Assembly: GCF_002941025.1 (NCBI RefSeq)
Contig: NZ_PTJS01000001.1
Coordinates: forward strand, 6,427,766 to 6,491,765
DNA length: 64,000 bases
Direction: 5' to 3'
Source of the DNA: Streptomyces sp. QL37
GTDB taxonomy: Bacteria > Actinomycetota > Actinomycetes > Streptomycetales > Streptomycetaceae
The notes beneath the pieces are model-generated. The model saw nothing but the letters and a program-made list of their open reading frames with translations. It was not told the DNA's origin and did not search any database. Positions 27,263 to 35,968 of this stretch are shown here, piece by piece. A program made the translations under genes and the position numbers. How positions within the stretch are numbered: the first letter of the stretch is position 1; every line of letters starts with the position of its first letter.

Positions 27263-28750
27263 ATGACCAGTGACGACAGCAGGTACGAGGCGGTGACCAG
27301 CCGCGACGCCCGGTTCGACGGCGATTTCTTCTTCGCCGTGTCCACGACCGGGATCTACTGCCGCCCGAGCTGTCCCGCCACCACGCCCAAGCGCCGGAAC
27401 GTCACGTTCTTCCCCACCGCGGCAGCCGCCCAGAGCGGCGGATTCCGCGCCTGCCGACGCTGCCGCCCGGACGCGGTGCCCGGCTCGGCGGACTGGAACG
27501 CGCGCGCCGACCTGGTCGGCCGGGCGATGCGGCTGATCGGCGACGGAGTCGTCGACCGGGAGGGCGTGGCCGGGCTGGCCGCGCGCCTCGGCTACAGCGC
27601 CCGCCAGGTGCAGCGCCAGCTGAACGCCGAGGTCGGCGCGGGGCCCATCGCGCTCGCCCGCGCCCAGCGGGCCCACACCGCGCGGATCCTGCTCCAGACC
27701 ACCACCCTGCAGGCCGCCGACGTCGCGTTCGCCGCGGGTTTCTCCAGCATCCGCCAGTTCAACGACACGGTCCGGGAGATCTACGCACTCACCCCGGGCG
27801 AGCTGCGCACCGCCCGGCCCGGCAGCTCCTCCCGCTTCGGCTCCGTCCCCACCGCCGACGGGGCCGGGGGAGTGCCGCTGCGGCTCGCCCACCGGGGGCC
27901 CTACGCGGCGGCCGAGATCTTCGACCACCTCGCGGCCCGCGCCCTCACCGGCATCGAGGAGATGGCCGGCGAGCGGGGCGACCGCACCTACCGACGCACC
28001 CTGCGCCTGCCGCACGGCACCGGCATCGCCGAGGTCCGCGAACTGACCGGCGACGGCTGGCTGGAGTGCCGGCTGCACCTGGGCGACCTGCGGGACCTGA
28101 CCACCGCCACCCAGCGGATGCGCCGCCTCTTCGACCTGGACGCCGACCCGCACGCGGTCGCCGAACGCCTGGGCGCCGACCCCGTGATGGCCCCGCTCGT
28201 CGCCCGTACCCCCGGGCTGCGGGCCCCCGGCGCCGCCGACGTCCATGAGCTGGCGGTCCGCGCCGTTCTCGGCCAGGACGTCACCGTCGCCGTGGGGCGC
28301 CGGCTGGGCAGCGCCCTGGTGGCGGCCTACGGCGCGCCCCTCCAGGTGCCGAACGGCGCCCTCACCCGTACGTTCCCCGACCCCGGCGACCTGGCCGAAG
28401 CCGGCCTGGAGGAGCTGGGCACCACCGGCTCCTCGCGCGCCACCCTGCGCGCCGTCGCCACCGCCCTGGCCGACGGGTGGATCGGGCTCGACCCCGGCGC
28501 CGACCGCGACCAGGCGGAGAAGGAGCTCCTGAGCCTGCCGGGCGTCGGCCCCTGGGCGGCCGGCTGCATCCGCATGCGGGCGCTCGGCGACCCCGACGTG
28601 CTGCTGGCCGGCGACACGGCCGTCGGCGCGGGCATGCGGCACGCGGGCGCCGGCGCGGGGGGCGCCGAGGCGTGGCGTCCCTGGCGTACGTACGCCATGC
28701 ACCACTTCTGGAACGCGGCCGCGGACCGGACCCGTCTCGCGGCGGCGTGA
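27263..28750 (+). CDS. Ada-AlkA fusion: alkylation sensor/AraC activator plus 3-methyladenine DNA glycosylase
   Basis: 495-aa fusion. The N-terminal Ada zinc domain has the four ligands as C-x3-C in YCRPSCPA and C-x2-C in RACRRC; one of these cysteines accepts methyl groups from phosphotriesters in the family. An AraC-type helix-turn-helix pair follows (about residues 85-185, GYSARQVQRQL and AAGFSSIRQF). The C-terminal AlkA domain has the helix-hairpin-helix LPGVGPW and catalytic Asp451 in LAGDTAV. It lacks the Ogt-type transferase domain, which is encoded by the next gene. It heads a five-gene repair operon. The 17-nt element just upstream, repeated before ogt, suggests self-activation. Confidence 0.93.
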   Translation: MTSDDSRYEAVTSRDARFDGDFFFAVSTTGIYCRPSCPATTPKRRNVTFFPTAAAAQSGGFRACRRCRPDAVPGSADWNARADLVGRAMRLIGDGVVDREGVAGLAARLGYSARQVQRQLNAEVGAGPIALARAQRAHTARILLQTTTLQAADVAFAAGFSSIRQFNDTVREIYALTPGELRTARPGSSSRFGSVPTADGAGGVPLRLAHRGPYAAAEIFDHLAARALTGIEEMAGERGDRTYRRTLRLPHGTGIAEVRELTGDGWLECRLHLGDLRDLTTATQRMRRLFDLDADPHAVAERLGADPVMAPLVARTPGLRAPGAADVHELAVRAVLGQDVTVAVGRRLGSALVAAYGAPLQVPNGALTRTFPDPGDLAEAGLEELGTTGSSRATLRAVATALADGWIGLDPGADRDQAEKELLSLPGVGPWAAGCIRMRALGDPDVLLAGDTAVGAGMRHAGAGAGGAEAWRPWRTYAMHHFWNAAADRTRLAAA

Positions 28751-28751
28751 C

Positions 28752-28768
28752 GTCCGAATCCCGCCAGC
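28752..28768 (+). promoter_or_regulatory. 17-nt repeat element, copy 2 (upstream of ogt)
   Basis: GTCCGAATCCCGCCAGC, one mismatch from the copy at 27215-27231. It lies 57 bases before the ogt ATG and upstream of a possible -10 (TATACG at 28799-28804). That is a plausible place for an activator site, which would give ogt its own inducible promoter inside the operon. Confidence 0.5.
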
Positions 28769-28825
28769 CGTTTCGCCGCGGGCCTCGCACAGTTGACGTA
28801 TACGACCGATGAATCCGGAAGGACC

Positions 28826-29341
28826 ATGACGATGACGCTCTACACCACGATCGACAGCCCGCTCGGCGAGCTGCTGCTGGTGGGCGAGGAGTCGGCCACC
28901 GCGGACGGCGGCACGGCGCTCGCCTCGCTCTCCGTGCCGGGCCAGAAGGGCGGGGCGACGGTCCAGGACGGCTGGGCGGAGAGCCCGGAGGCCTTCACCG
29001 TGATCGCCGCCGAGCTGCGCGCGTACTTCGAGGGGAGCCGGACCGGCTTCGGCATCGAGTGCACCGTCAGCCGGGGCACCGACTTCCAGCGGCGCGTGTG
29101 GGAGGCCCTGGAGGCCATCCCGTACGGCACGACGCTCAGCTACGGCGAGATCGCCGCCCGGATCGGGGCCTCGCGCGCGGCCGTCCGCTCGGTGGGCACC
29201 GCGATCGGTGCCAATCCGCTGCTGGTCGTGCGCCCCTGCCACCGCGTGATCGGCGCGAGCGGCGCCCTGACCGGCTACTCGGGCGGGCTCGACCGCAAGA
29301 GGAAGCTCCTGGACCTGGAGAACCACCACCAGGCGGCCTGA
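28826..29341 (+). CDS. ogt: Methylated-DNA--protein-cysteine methyltransferase
   Basis: 171-aa suicide enzyme that removes methyl groups from O6-methylguanine. Acceptor Cys138 lies in the PCHRVIG motif. The helix-turn-helix region YGTTLSYGEIAARIGASRAAVRSVG-type segment is complete, and the C-terminus GYSGGLDRK is typical. The ATG at 28826 is chosen for its GGAAGGACC ribosome-binding site; an in-frame ATG follows at 28832. It supplies the transferase activity missing from the Ada-AlkA fusion upstream. Confidence 0.95.
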   Translation: MTMTLYTTIDSPLGELLLVGEESATADGGTALASLSVPGQKGGATVQDGWAESPEAFTVIAAELRAYFEGSRTGFGIECTVSRGTDFQRRVWEALEAIPYGTTLSYGEIAARIGASRAAVRSVGTAIGANPLLVVRPCHRVIGASGALTGYSGGLDRKRKLLDLENHHQAA

Positions 29342-29397
29342 ACGGCCGCGCCCCAAGGCGTACGAACGCCCCGGGGCCACGCGAGGAAGGCGCACCG

Positions 29398-30156
29398 ATG
29401 ACCGACACCCTTCAGCCGACGGCCGCATCCCCGGCCCCGCCTCCGGCCGCACCCCTGGGCGAACGCGTCGCGGGCCAGAGCTGGGAAGCCCTGGCCGAGG
29501 ACCTCGACGCCTACGGCAGCGCCCTCACCGGCCCCCTCCTCACTCCCGAGGAGTGCCAAGCCCTCACCGCGCTGTACGACGAGCCCGAGCGCTTCCGTAC
29601 CACCGTCGACATGGGCCGGCACCGCTTCGGCTCCGGCACCTACCGCTACTTCACGCACGACCTGCCCGAACCGGTCTCCGCGCTCCGGGAGGCCTTCTAC
29701 CCGCGGCTGCTGCCCATCGCCCGGGACTGGGCCGCCAGGCTCGGCAGGCCCGCGCCCTGGCCCGGTGGCCTGGCCGAGTGGGTGGCGATGTGCCACGACA
29801 ACGGCCAGACCAAGTCCGCGCAGATCCTGCTGAGTTACGGACCCGGGGACTGGAACGCGCTGCACCGCGACGTGTTCGGGGAGATGCTCTTCCCGCTCCA
29901 GGTCGTCGTCGGCCTCGACGTACCCGGCACCGATTTCACCGGCGGCGAGTTCATCATGACGGAGCAGCGGCCCCGGGCCCAGTCACGGGGATCGTCCACC
30001 ACCCTGCCGCAGGGCCACGGGCTGATCTTCACCACCCGCGACCGGCCCGTGGCGGGCAGGCGCGGCTGGTCGGCCGGGCCGATGCGGCACGGTGTGAGCA
30101 CCGTCCGCTCCGGGCGGCGCCGCACGCTCGGCCTCGTCTTCCACGACGCGGCATGA
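29398..30156 (+). CDS. 2-oxoglutarate/Fe(II)-dependent oxygenase, AlkB-operon type
   Basis: 252-aa soluble protein with a double-stranded beta-helix iron site. His and Asp lie in LHRDVFG, a distal His in MRHGVS and a 2OG-binding Arg in SGRRRTLGLVF. The start follows a GAGGAAGG ribosome-binding site. It is distinct from AlkB (encoded two genes further on) and has a Pro/Ala-rich N-terminal 25 residues. The substrate is unknown. Its place inside an alkylation-repair operon suggests dealkylation of DNA, RNA or a nucleotide, which is an inference. Confidence 0.85.
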   Translation: MTDTLQPTAASPAPPPAAPLGERVAGQSWEALAEDLDAYGSALTGPLLTPEECQALTALYDEPERFRTTVDMGRHRFGSGTYRYFTHDLPEPVSALREAFYPRLLPIARDWAARLGRPAPWPGGLAEWVAMCHDNGQTKSAQILLSYGPGDWNALHRDVFGEMLFPLQVVVGLDVPGTDFTGGEFIMTEQRPRAQSRGSSTTLPQGHGLIFTTRDRPVAGRRGWSAGPMRHGVSTVRSGRRRTLGLVFHDAA

Positions 30157-30187
30157 CAGCGGCGGCCGGCACACGAGGAGCGACGCC

Positions 30188-30745
30188 ATGAACCACCTCA
30201 CCGAACGTCCGTCCCCGCTGATCAGCGACCACGACCTCGCCGCCCACGGCACGCCGCGGGACCCCGCCGCGCACACCGGGGAGGAACTCGCCGCGCTGGT
30301 CGCCCTGTTGCTGGGACAGCGGAAGCCCCGGACCGAAACCGTCTCCGTGGGCCACAGCAGGGACGCCGCGTCCCGAGCCGCTGCCCGCGCCTTCGCCACC
30401 GCGTGGAGCGCACACGGCGGCACGGTCCTCACCACGGTGGACTGGCCCGAGACGGCAGCCTCCTGGCTGCGCCCGGCGACCCGGCTGGCGAGCGGACCCC
30501 CCGACGCATGGGTGATGGCGGCCGCCCTGCCCGGATTCGCCCAGCTGGCCCGCCGGCTGCGCCGCTCCACCGACTGGGACCCGGCCCGCACCTACGCCTT
30601 CGCGTCCCTCCAGGACTCCCGTCTCCCGGCGCTCGCGGGCCCTGACACCGTCCACGGCATGCGGGGTGCCACGGCGGACGGCGGCACGTGGGGCGTACGC
30701 GGCAGGTGGCTCACCTCCAGCCCGGCGGGAGGGATGTCGTCATGA
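30188..30745 (+). CDS. Hypothetical protein in the alkylation-repair operon
   Basis: 185-aa soluble protein I do not recognise. It has no signal peptide, membrane helix, cysteine pairs or obvious catalytic motif. The middle (about residues 95-165) alternates short hydrophobic strands with Arg-rich helices. It ends in a Gly-rich SRLPALAGPDTVHGMRG-type segment, faintly reminiscent of one lobe of a periplasmic-binding fold. A GAGGAG ribosome-binding site sets the start. Its stop overlaps the alkB start (ATGA), so it is co-translated with AlkB and may be a partner of it. Confidence 0.75.
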   Translation: MNHLTERPSPLISDHDLAAHGTPRDPAAHTGEELAALVALLLGQRKPRTETVSVGHSRDAASRAAARAFATAWSAHGGTVLTTVDWPETAASWLRPATRLASGPPDAWVMAAALPGFAQLARRLRRSTDWDPARTYAFASLQDSRLPALAGPDTVHGMRGATADGGTWGVRGRWLTSSPAGGMSS

Positions 30746-31398
30746 GCGCCCTGATCCCGCGCCCCGCCATGGAGGTCGCCCCGGGTGCCTGGCACGTACC
30801 CGGCTGGCTCGGCCCCGCGCAGCAGCGGGAACTGGTGACGCAGTGCCGCGCCTGGGCCACCGGCCCCGTCCCCATCCGGCACACGAAGCTGCCGCGCGGC
30901 GGTGTCATGTCCGTACAGACGGTGTGCGTCGGATGGCACTGGCAGCCGTACAGGTACACCCGCACGGCTGACGACGTGAACGGCCGGCAGGTGGCCCCCT
31001 TCCCGGACTGGATGGTCCGCCTGGGCCGCCGGGCCCTCCTCGACGCGTACGGCGACGAGGAGGCCGCGCGGGACTACACCCCGGACACCGCACTCATCAA
31101 CTTCTACGACGGACAGGCCAGGATGGGCATGCACCAGGACAAGGACGAGCGGTCGTCCGCCCCGGTCGTGTCCCTGTCCATCGGCGACACCTGCGTCTTC
31201 CGCGTCGGCAACACCGAGACCCGCACCAGGCCCTACACCGACGTCGAACTCTCCTCGGGCGACCTCTTCGTCCTCGGCGGTCCCTCGCGCTTCGCCTACC
31301 ACGGCGTCCCGAAGGTCCACGAGGGCACGGGCGACCCGGACACCGGGCTGAGCTCCGGGCGGCTGAACATCACGATGCGGGTCACCGGGCTCTCCTAG
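30742..31398 (+). CDS. alkB: Alpha-ketoglutarate-dependent dioxygenase AlkB
   Basis: 218-aa Fe(II)/2OG oxygenase that oxidatively removes methyl groups from N1-methyladenine and N3-methylcytosine. Iron ligands are His131 and Asp133 in MHQDKDE and His187 in YHGVP. The 2OG-binding Arg213 lies in NITMR. The substrate-lid part has GGVMSVQTVCVGW and NFYDG. ATG at 30742 overlaps the preceding gene by four bases. It is the last gene of the repair operon; a GC-rich hairpin follows about 50 bases downstream. Confidence 0.94.
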   Translation: MSALIPRPAMEVAPGAWHVPGWLGPAQQRELVTQCRAWATGPVPIRHTKLPRGGVMSVQTVCVGWHWQPYRYTRTADDVNGRQVAPFPDWMVRLGRRALLDAYGDEEAARDYTPDTALINFYDGQARMGMHQDKDERSSAPVVSLSIGDTCVFRVGNTETRTRPYTDVELSSGDLFVLGGPSRFAYHGVPKVHEGTGDPDTGLSSGRLNITMRVTGLS

Positions 31399-31445
31399 GC
31401 CTCCTCCGGATCCCGTTGTCAGTGGGCGCCAGTAGGTTCAGTCGT

Positions 31446-31467
31446 GTTCCGCCGGTCCGGCGGGAAC
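31446..31467 (+). terminator. Short hairpin between alkB and the SWIM gene
   Basis: A GTTCC-GCCGG arm pairs with CCGGC-GGAAC across a small loop, with one bulged G. It is a moderate candidate for alkB transcription termination and sits just before the next operon's start. Confidence 0.45.
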
Positions 31468-31498
31468 AACCCCTCAGCTGTGCATTGGAGATGGCGCG

Positions 31499-32002
31499 TT
31501 GTCCGATTGGGAGAGGTCGAGCACGGCACGGGTGACACCACCCGCGCGGCCGCGCAAGCTCGCCAAGGTTCCGTTCGTCGAGCTGGCCGACGGGCGCCTG
31601 CAGGGTGTGGTGTCCAGCGGCTCGGACATCGGCCGGGTCTACGTCTCGTCCGTCGCCACGGGGACCTACGCGTTCGCCTGCAGCACCAACAACAACCGGC
31701 CCTGCGGCGGTGCGCGCGGATCGTTCTGCAACCACATCGGCGCCCTGATCGACGAGGCGGTCCTGCAGTACGGCGCCGAGCGCGTCGTCCGGTACCTGAA
31801 GGCCGAGGTCCCGGACGGCGAGGTGGACGGGGCCGCGCTGGCCTCGGCCATGAGGAGCACCCGTCCTCAGGCGGACGGGACGAAGGCCGCGGCATCCGTC
31901 TTCAGCCGTTTCCTGCGGCACCTCGCCTATCTCGATCACACCCCGGTCACGGCTCCGCTGCCCGAGATGCATTTCTTCCCGCCGACCCGGGCGGTGGCAT
32001 GA
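31499..32002 (+). CDS. SWIM-like zinc-binding protein
   Basis: 167-aa protein, first gene of the VWA/MoxR operon. It has a SWIM-type zinc pattern: Cys61-x7-Cys69-x7-Cys77-x-His79 within a stretch containing NNNRPCGG and SFCNHIG. SWIM domains bind DNA or protein in other systems. The rest is mixed alpha/beta with no enzyme motif. The TTG start at 31499 has a GGAG ribosome-binding site 8 bases upstream, and no better ATG or GTG is in frame. The stop overlaps the next start (ATGATG). Confidence 0.8.
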   Translation: MSDWERSSTARVTPPARPRKLAKVPFVELADGRLQGVVSSGSDIGRVYVSSVATGTYAFACSTNNNRPCGGARGSFCNHIGALIDEAVLQYGAERVVRYLKAEVPDGEVDGAALASAMRSTRPQADGTKAAASVFSRFLRHLAYLDHTPVTAPLPEMHFFPPTRAVA

Positions 32003-33393
32003 TGCGCGCCGGACTGCTCACCGAACCCGTCGACGGACTGGACGAAGCCCTGGAGGCGGTCGACGCCTTCGACGGGGCTCTCGTCGCAGGTCTGCTCCGC
32101 CCCCAGCCCGCCGGGACCGCCGGCCCGACACGGCTCGCCGACGCCGTGGTGGGGTCGCCGCTGGCCGCCAGGGTCGCCGAGGCTGCCGGGAAGGCCGCGG
32201 CCGGAGCCGCCGGCGAGGACCACTTCCTGGCCCTGGCCGCCGCGCGGACCGCTCTGCTCGGCTCCGTCCACGACGCGTTGCTGACCCGTGCCGAGGAGGC
32301 GGCTGGCCGCTCGCCCGGCACGGGAACCGCACCGGCCGCCGGTGCGCGGCCGACGGCGAATCTGCTGACCGCCGCCCGCTCCTGGCTCTCCGACCTGGCG
32401 CGCTGCGGGTGGCAGGGCCTCGACCACGAGGTGGTGTCCGGGGCGGCGGAGGTCGTGTCAGCGATGCTTCCCGACCCGTCCCTGCGGCGCCTCGCGACCC
32501 TCCTCGACGGCTTCGCCGCCGAGCTCGCCGCGTCCTGTCCCGGCGCCTCCGCGGAGCGCTTCCCGGTACGCCGCTGGGCCGACCTCTGGTCGCGCGGGAT
32601 GCTGCTGACAGTGCCCGGGGCTGCCGTCACCCCGGCCGTCGGGTCCGCCGACGGACGCCTGCTGCCCCTCGGCATCGACGTACAGGAGCACGCGACCGCC
32701 GCACAGGCGCAGGTGCACGCGGTGTTCGAGCCCGCGGACGGATCCGCGCCACGTCTCGTGCGCGCCAGTGTGTCCGTGCCGAAGCCCGACACGGTCCTCG
32801 GAGCCGGGATCTGGCAGCTGCTGCGCCCGCACATGTCGCTCCTCGCGGCCGCGGGCGAGGGCCGCTCGATGGACCTCGCCGGTATGCCGGTCACCGCCGA
32901 GGGCGACCTCCTCTGGAGCGACGAGCACGCCCGCCCCGGTGAGCCGGCCGAGGCGTTTGCCACCGCCCGCGTGGCGCTGCCCACCGCGACGGCCCCGGTG
33001 ACCGCGCCTCTGGACAGGCATCCGGCGCGCATCGCCGTACCCGTCTTCCTGGAGGGCTACACCGCCCGGACGGATGACGACGGCCGGCTCACCTTCACCG
33101 TCGCCGGGACCGAACTGGCCGTGGACACGGACCGTGTCCCGGCCGCCGGGCCGCTCACGCCCGAGGCCGTCGCCAGGTCCGGCGCGTGCATCGCGCTCAT
33201 CCGCTGGGACGCCGGGAGGTTCGGAGTGCAGCCGCTCGCCGTCGAGACCACGGTGCGGAAGAAGGTGACGGCGGTGCACGCGGGGGCGTGGGCCGGAGGG
33301 ACGGCCGACAAGGCCGGGGCCAGGGCGGAGAAGGCCGCCACCGACGCCGCGAAGGTGCTGGGCGAGCGCGCGGGAAGGCTGCTGCGGAAATGA
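31999..33393 (+). CDS. Unrecognised 464-aa protein of the VWA/MoxR operon
   Basis: 464 aa, soluble, with no membrane helix or signal. The N-terminal half (to about residue 190) is Ala-rich helical repeat-like sequence. The C-terminal half (about 200-430) is beta-rich, with FPVRRWADLWSRGM, then VPVFLEGYTARTDDDGRLT. It ends in a basic helical tail rich in Ala, Lys and Glu. I cannot assign a family with confidence. DUF5691-type proteins occur at this position in related gene sets, which is only a positional suggestion. It is translationally coupled to its neighbours on both sides (ATGA overlaps), so it is probably a subunit or scaffold of the same system. Confidence 0.75.
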   Translation: MMRAGLLTEPVDGLDEALEAVDAFDGALVAGLLRPQPAGTAGPTRLADAVVGSPLAARVAEAAGKAAAGAAGEDHFLALAAARTALLGSVHDALLTRAEEAAGRSPGTGTAPAAGARPTANLLTAARSWLSDLARCGWQGLDHEVVSGAAEVVSAMLPDPSLRRLATLLDGFAAELAASCPGASAERFPVRRWADLWSRGMLLTVPGAAVTPAVGSADGRLLPLGIDVQEHATAAQAQVHAVFEPADGSAPRLVRASVSVPKPDTVLGAGIWQLLRPHMSLLAAAGEGRSMDLAGMPVTAEGDLLWSDEHARPGEPAEAFATARVALPTATAPVTAPLDRHPARIAVPVFLEGYTARTDDDGRLTFTVAGTELAVDTDRVPAAGPLTPEAVARSGACIALIRWDAGRFGVQPLAVETTVRKKVTAVHAGAWAGGTADKAGARAEKAATDAAKVLGERAGRLLRK

Positions 33394-34805
33394 CCGGACA
33401 GCAGAGTCCCGAGGGGACCGGAGAACCCTCGCACGACAACCGCCGCCAGGTCATGTACTGGCGCCTCCTCGCCCGGCTCTTCGACCACGAGGAACAGTCG
33501 GCCCTGGAGTCGGCCAGCCTCGCGGTGGTCGAGGACATCGGCCTGCCGGCCAAGCTGCTGGACCCGCGGGCGTCGGTCGACTCCGTGGTGCAGCGCCATC
33601 CCGGGCTGGCCGCCGAGTTCGACGGTCTGATGGTGCCGGCGGAGGAGCCGGACGGAGACGGCGACGGCCGCGACCGGGCAGCCGAGGTGCGCCGGGCCGC
33701 GCTCGTGTCGAAGGTGCTGCTGAACGTCTTCCACACCCCTCCCGGCACCGTCACGGCCGGCCAGCTGTCCCGGTGGCAGTCCGACGCGGGCTGGCTGGAG
33801 CGCGCGCTCGGCTGCGGGCCCGGCGAACTGCGCGGTGGGCGCGCCGGAGGAACAGGTGCCGGCCCGACGGGCACGGGCGGCGGCGGCCGGACCCCCGACC
33901 TCAGCCGTCTCATCCCGGAGATCGGCCCGGAACTCGGCTCCATCGAGGCCGGGCTGGTCAAGCGGATGCGGTTGCGCGAGGTGCTCGCCGACCCCCACCT
34001 GGCCGGACAGCTGACGCCGAGCATGTCACTGATCGAACAGCTGCTGCGCGACAAGGACAACCTCTCCGGGGTGGCCCTGGCCAACGCCAAGGCGCTGATC
34101 CGCCGCTTCGTCGACGAGGTCGCCGAGGTGCTGCGCACACAGGTGGAGAAGTCCACCGTCGGCGCCCTGGACCGCTCGATCCCGCCCAAGCGGGTCTTCC
34201 GCAACCTCGACCTGGACCGCACGATCTGGAAGAACCTCACCAACTGGAGCCCCGAGGAGGAACGGCTCTACGTCGACCGCCTCTTCTACCGCCACACCGC
34301 GCGCAGGACCACGCCCCAGCGGCTGATCGTGGTCGTGGACCAGTCGGGCTCGATGGTCGACTCGATGGTCAACTGCACCATCCTGGCCTCGATCTTCGCG
34401 GGTCTGCCCAAGGTCGACGTCCACCTCATCGCGTACGACACCCAGGCACTCGACCTCACCCCGTGGGTGCACGACCCGTTCGAGACCCTGCTGCGCACCA
34501 ACCTCGGGGGCGGCACCGACGGCACCGTGGCCATGGCACTGGCCCAGCCGAAGATCGCCGAGCCCCGCAACACGGTCGTGGTGTGGATCTCGGACTTCTA
34601 CGAATGGCAGACCGAGCCGCTGTTCGAGAGCATGTCCGCCATTCACCGCTCCGGGGCCAAATTCATCCCGGTCGGCTCCGTGACGAGCTCCGGACGCGCC
34701 AGCGTCAACCCGTGGTTCAGGGAGCGCTTCAAGGACCAGGGGACGCCGGTCCTCTCCGGCCACATACGCAAGCTCGTCCACGAGCTCAAGACCTTCCTCA
34801 CCTGA
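33390..34805 (+). CDS. VWA-domain protein (CoxE/YehP-like) of the MoxR operon
   Basis: 471-aa protein. Residues 1-300 are mostly helical, with a Gly-rich linker near residue 150-170. The C-terminal von Willebrand A domain carries a complete metal-binding MIDAS: Asp317-Gln-Ser-Gly-Ser, Thr in LGGGTDG and Asp in WISDF. No signal peptide, so it is cytosolic. VWA proteins of this kind work as partners of MoxR ATPases in metal insertion or complex remodelling. ATG at 33390 overlaps the previous stop. Fifty bases separate it from the ATPase gene, the only gap in the operon. Confidence 0.88.
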   Translation: MTGQQSPEGTGEPSHDNRRQVMYWRLLARLFDHEEQSALESASLAVVEDIGLPAKLLDPRASVDSVVQRHPGLAAEFDGLMVPAEEPDGDGDGRDRAAEVRRAALVSKVLLNVFHTPPGTVTAGQLSRWQSDAGWLERALGCGPGELRGGRAGGTGAGPTGTGGGGRTPDLSRLIPEIGPELGSIEAGLVKRMRLREVLADPHLAGQLTPSMSLIEQLLRDKDNLSGVALANAKALIRRFVDEVAEVLRTQVEKSTVGALDRSIPPKRVFRNLDLDRTIWKNLTNWSPEEERLYVDRLFYRHTARRTTPQRLIVVVDQSGSMVDSMVNCTILASIFAGLPKVDVHLIAYDTQALDLTPWVHDPFETLLRTNLGGGTDGTVAMALAQPKIAEPRNTVVVWISDFYEWQTEPLFESMSAIHRSGAKFIPVGSVTSSGRASVNPWFRERFKDQGTPVLSGHIRKLVHELKTFLT

Positions 34806-34855
34806 GGCCTCCCGGCCCGGTGCAGTCGAACCCCAATTCTCAGAAAGGCACACCC

Positions 34856-35968
34856 ATGTCCGACCTGTTGCGCGCCCCGGCCGAGATCAAGTACGCCGAG
34901 GAGCTGGACTGGCTGGAGTCGGTCGACGACGGCCCGAAGCCGTTCTCCTGGCGCCTGTCGCCGAAGATGGTCCGCCTCTTCATCCTGGGCTCGGAGCGCT
35001 CCGACGGCCTCGACCGGGAGATCTCCCAGAAGTGGTACGGCGACCGCAGCTTCGTCGAGCGTTCCATCGTCACACTGGCCTCCGACCGCGGTCTGCTGCT
35101 CATCGGCGACCCGGGCACGGGCAAGAGCTGGCTGGCCGAGCTGCTCTCCGCGGCCATCTCCCGTAACTCCACCCTCGTGGTGCAGGGGACGGCAGGCACC
35201 ACCGAGGACCACATCAAGTACTCCTGGAACGTGTCCATGGTGATCTCCAAGGGCCAGTCGCGGGAGTCGATGATCCCCTCACCGATCATGACCGCGATGG
35301 AGACCGGGGCGATCGGCCGCTTCGAGGAGCTCACCCGCTCCACCAGCGACGTCCAGGACGCGCTGATCTCCATCCTGTCCGAGAAGTACATCTCGGTCCC
35401 GGAGATGGACAGCGACAACATCGTCTTCGCCAAGCCGGGCTTCTCCGTCATCGCCACCGCCAACAGCCGCGACCGGGGCGTCAACGACCTCTCCTCCGCG
35501 CTCAAGCGGCGCTTCAACTTCGTCCGTATCCCGGTGGTGACGAACAAGAAGAGCGAGGCGGAGATCGTCCGCTTCCGTACCGAGGAACTGCTGAGCCGCC
35601 ATCAGATAGAGCTGGACGTCCCGCCGACCCTGCTCGACGTGCTGCTGCAGAGCTTCGCCGACCTCCGGGCCTCCGCCGCCGCGGCGGGCAGCGACGACGA
35701 GAGGCTGGAGTCCGCGCTGTCGAGCGCCGAACAGATCGGCGTGCTGGAGGACGCGATCCTGCACAGCAACTTCTTCGGCGAGCGCGCGCTGACCGCCCGC
35801 ACCCTCGCCTCCTCGCTCGTCGGATCGCTGGCGCGGCGCGAGCCCGAGGACCTGGCCATCCTCAACAAGTACCTGCACGGTGTCGTCGAGCCGCGCAGCA
35901 AGAAGGAGGGCGGCTCCTGGCCGGAGTTCCTGGAGGGCGGCCGCGACGCGATCGCCACCCTGTCGTGA
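34856..35968 (+). CDS. MoxR-family AAA+ ATPase
   Basis: 370-aa AAA+ ATPase. Walker A is GDPGTGKS (residues 84-91). The Walker B region reads GAIGRFEELTRS, with the sensor 1 segment VIATANSRDRGVND and the arginine-finger region ALKRRFNF. A C-terminal lid domain follows. It should form a ring that uses ATP to remodel a target handed over by the VWA protein. The ATG at 34856 follows AGAAAGG. The next gene starts inside its stop (GTGA). Confidence 0.92.
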   Translation: MSDLLRAPAEIKYAEELDWLESVDDGPKPFSWRLSPKMVRLFILGSERSDGLDREISQKWYGDRSFVERSIVTLASDRGLLLIGDPGTGKSWLAELLSAAISRNSTLVVQGTAGTTEDHIKYSWNVSMVISKGQSRESMIPSPIMTAMETGAIGRFEELTRSTSDVQDALISILSEKYISVPEMDSDNIVFAKPGFSVIATANSRDRGVNDLSSALKRRFNFVRIPVVTNKKSEAEIVRFRTEELLSRHQIELDVPPTLLDVLLQSFADLRASAAAAGSDDERLESALSSAEQIGVLEDAILHSNFFGERALTARTLASSLVGSLARREPEDLAILNKYLHGVVEPRSKKEGGSWPEFLEGGRDAIATLS

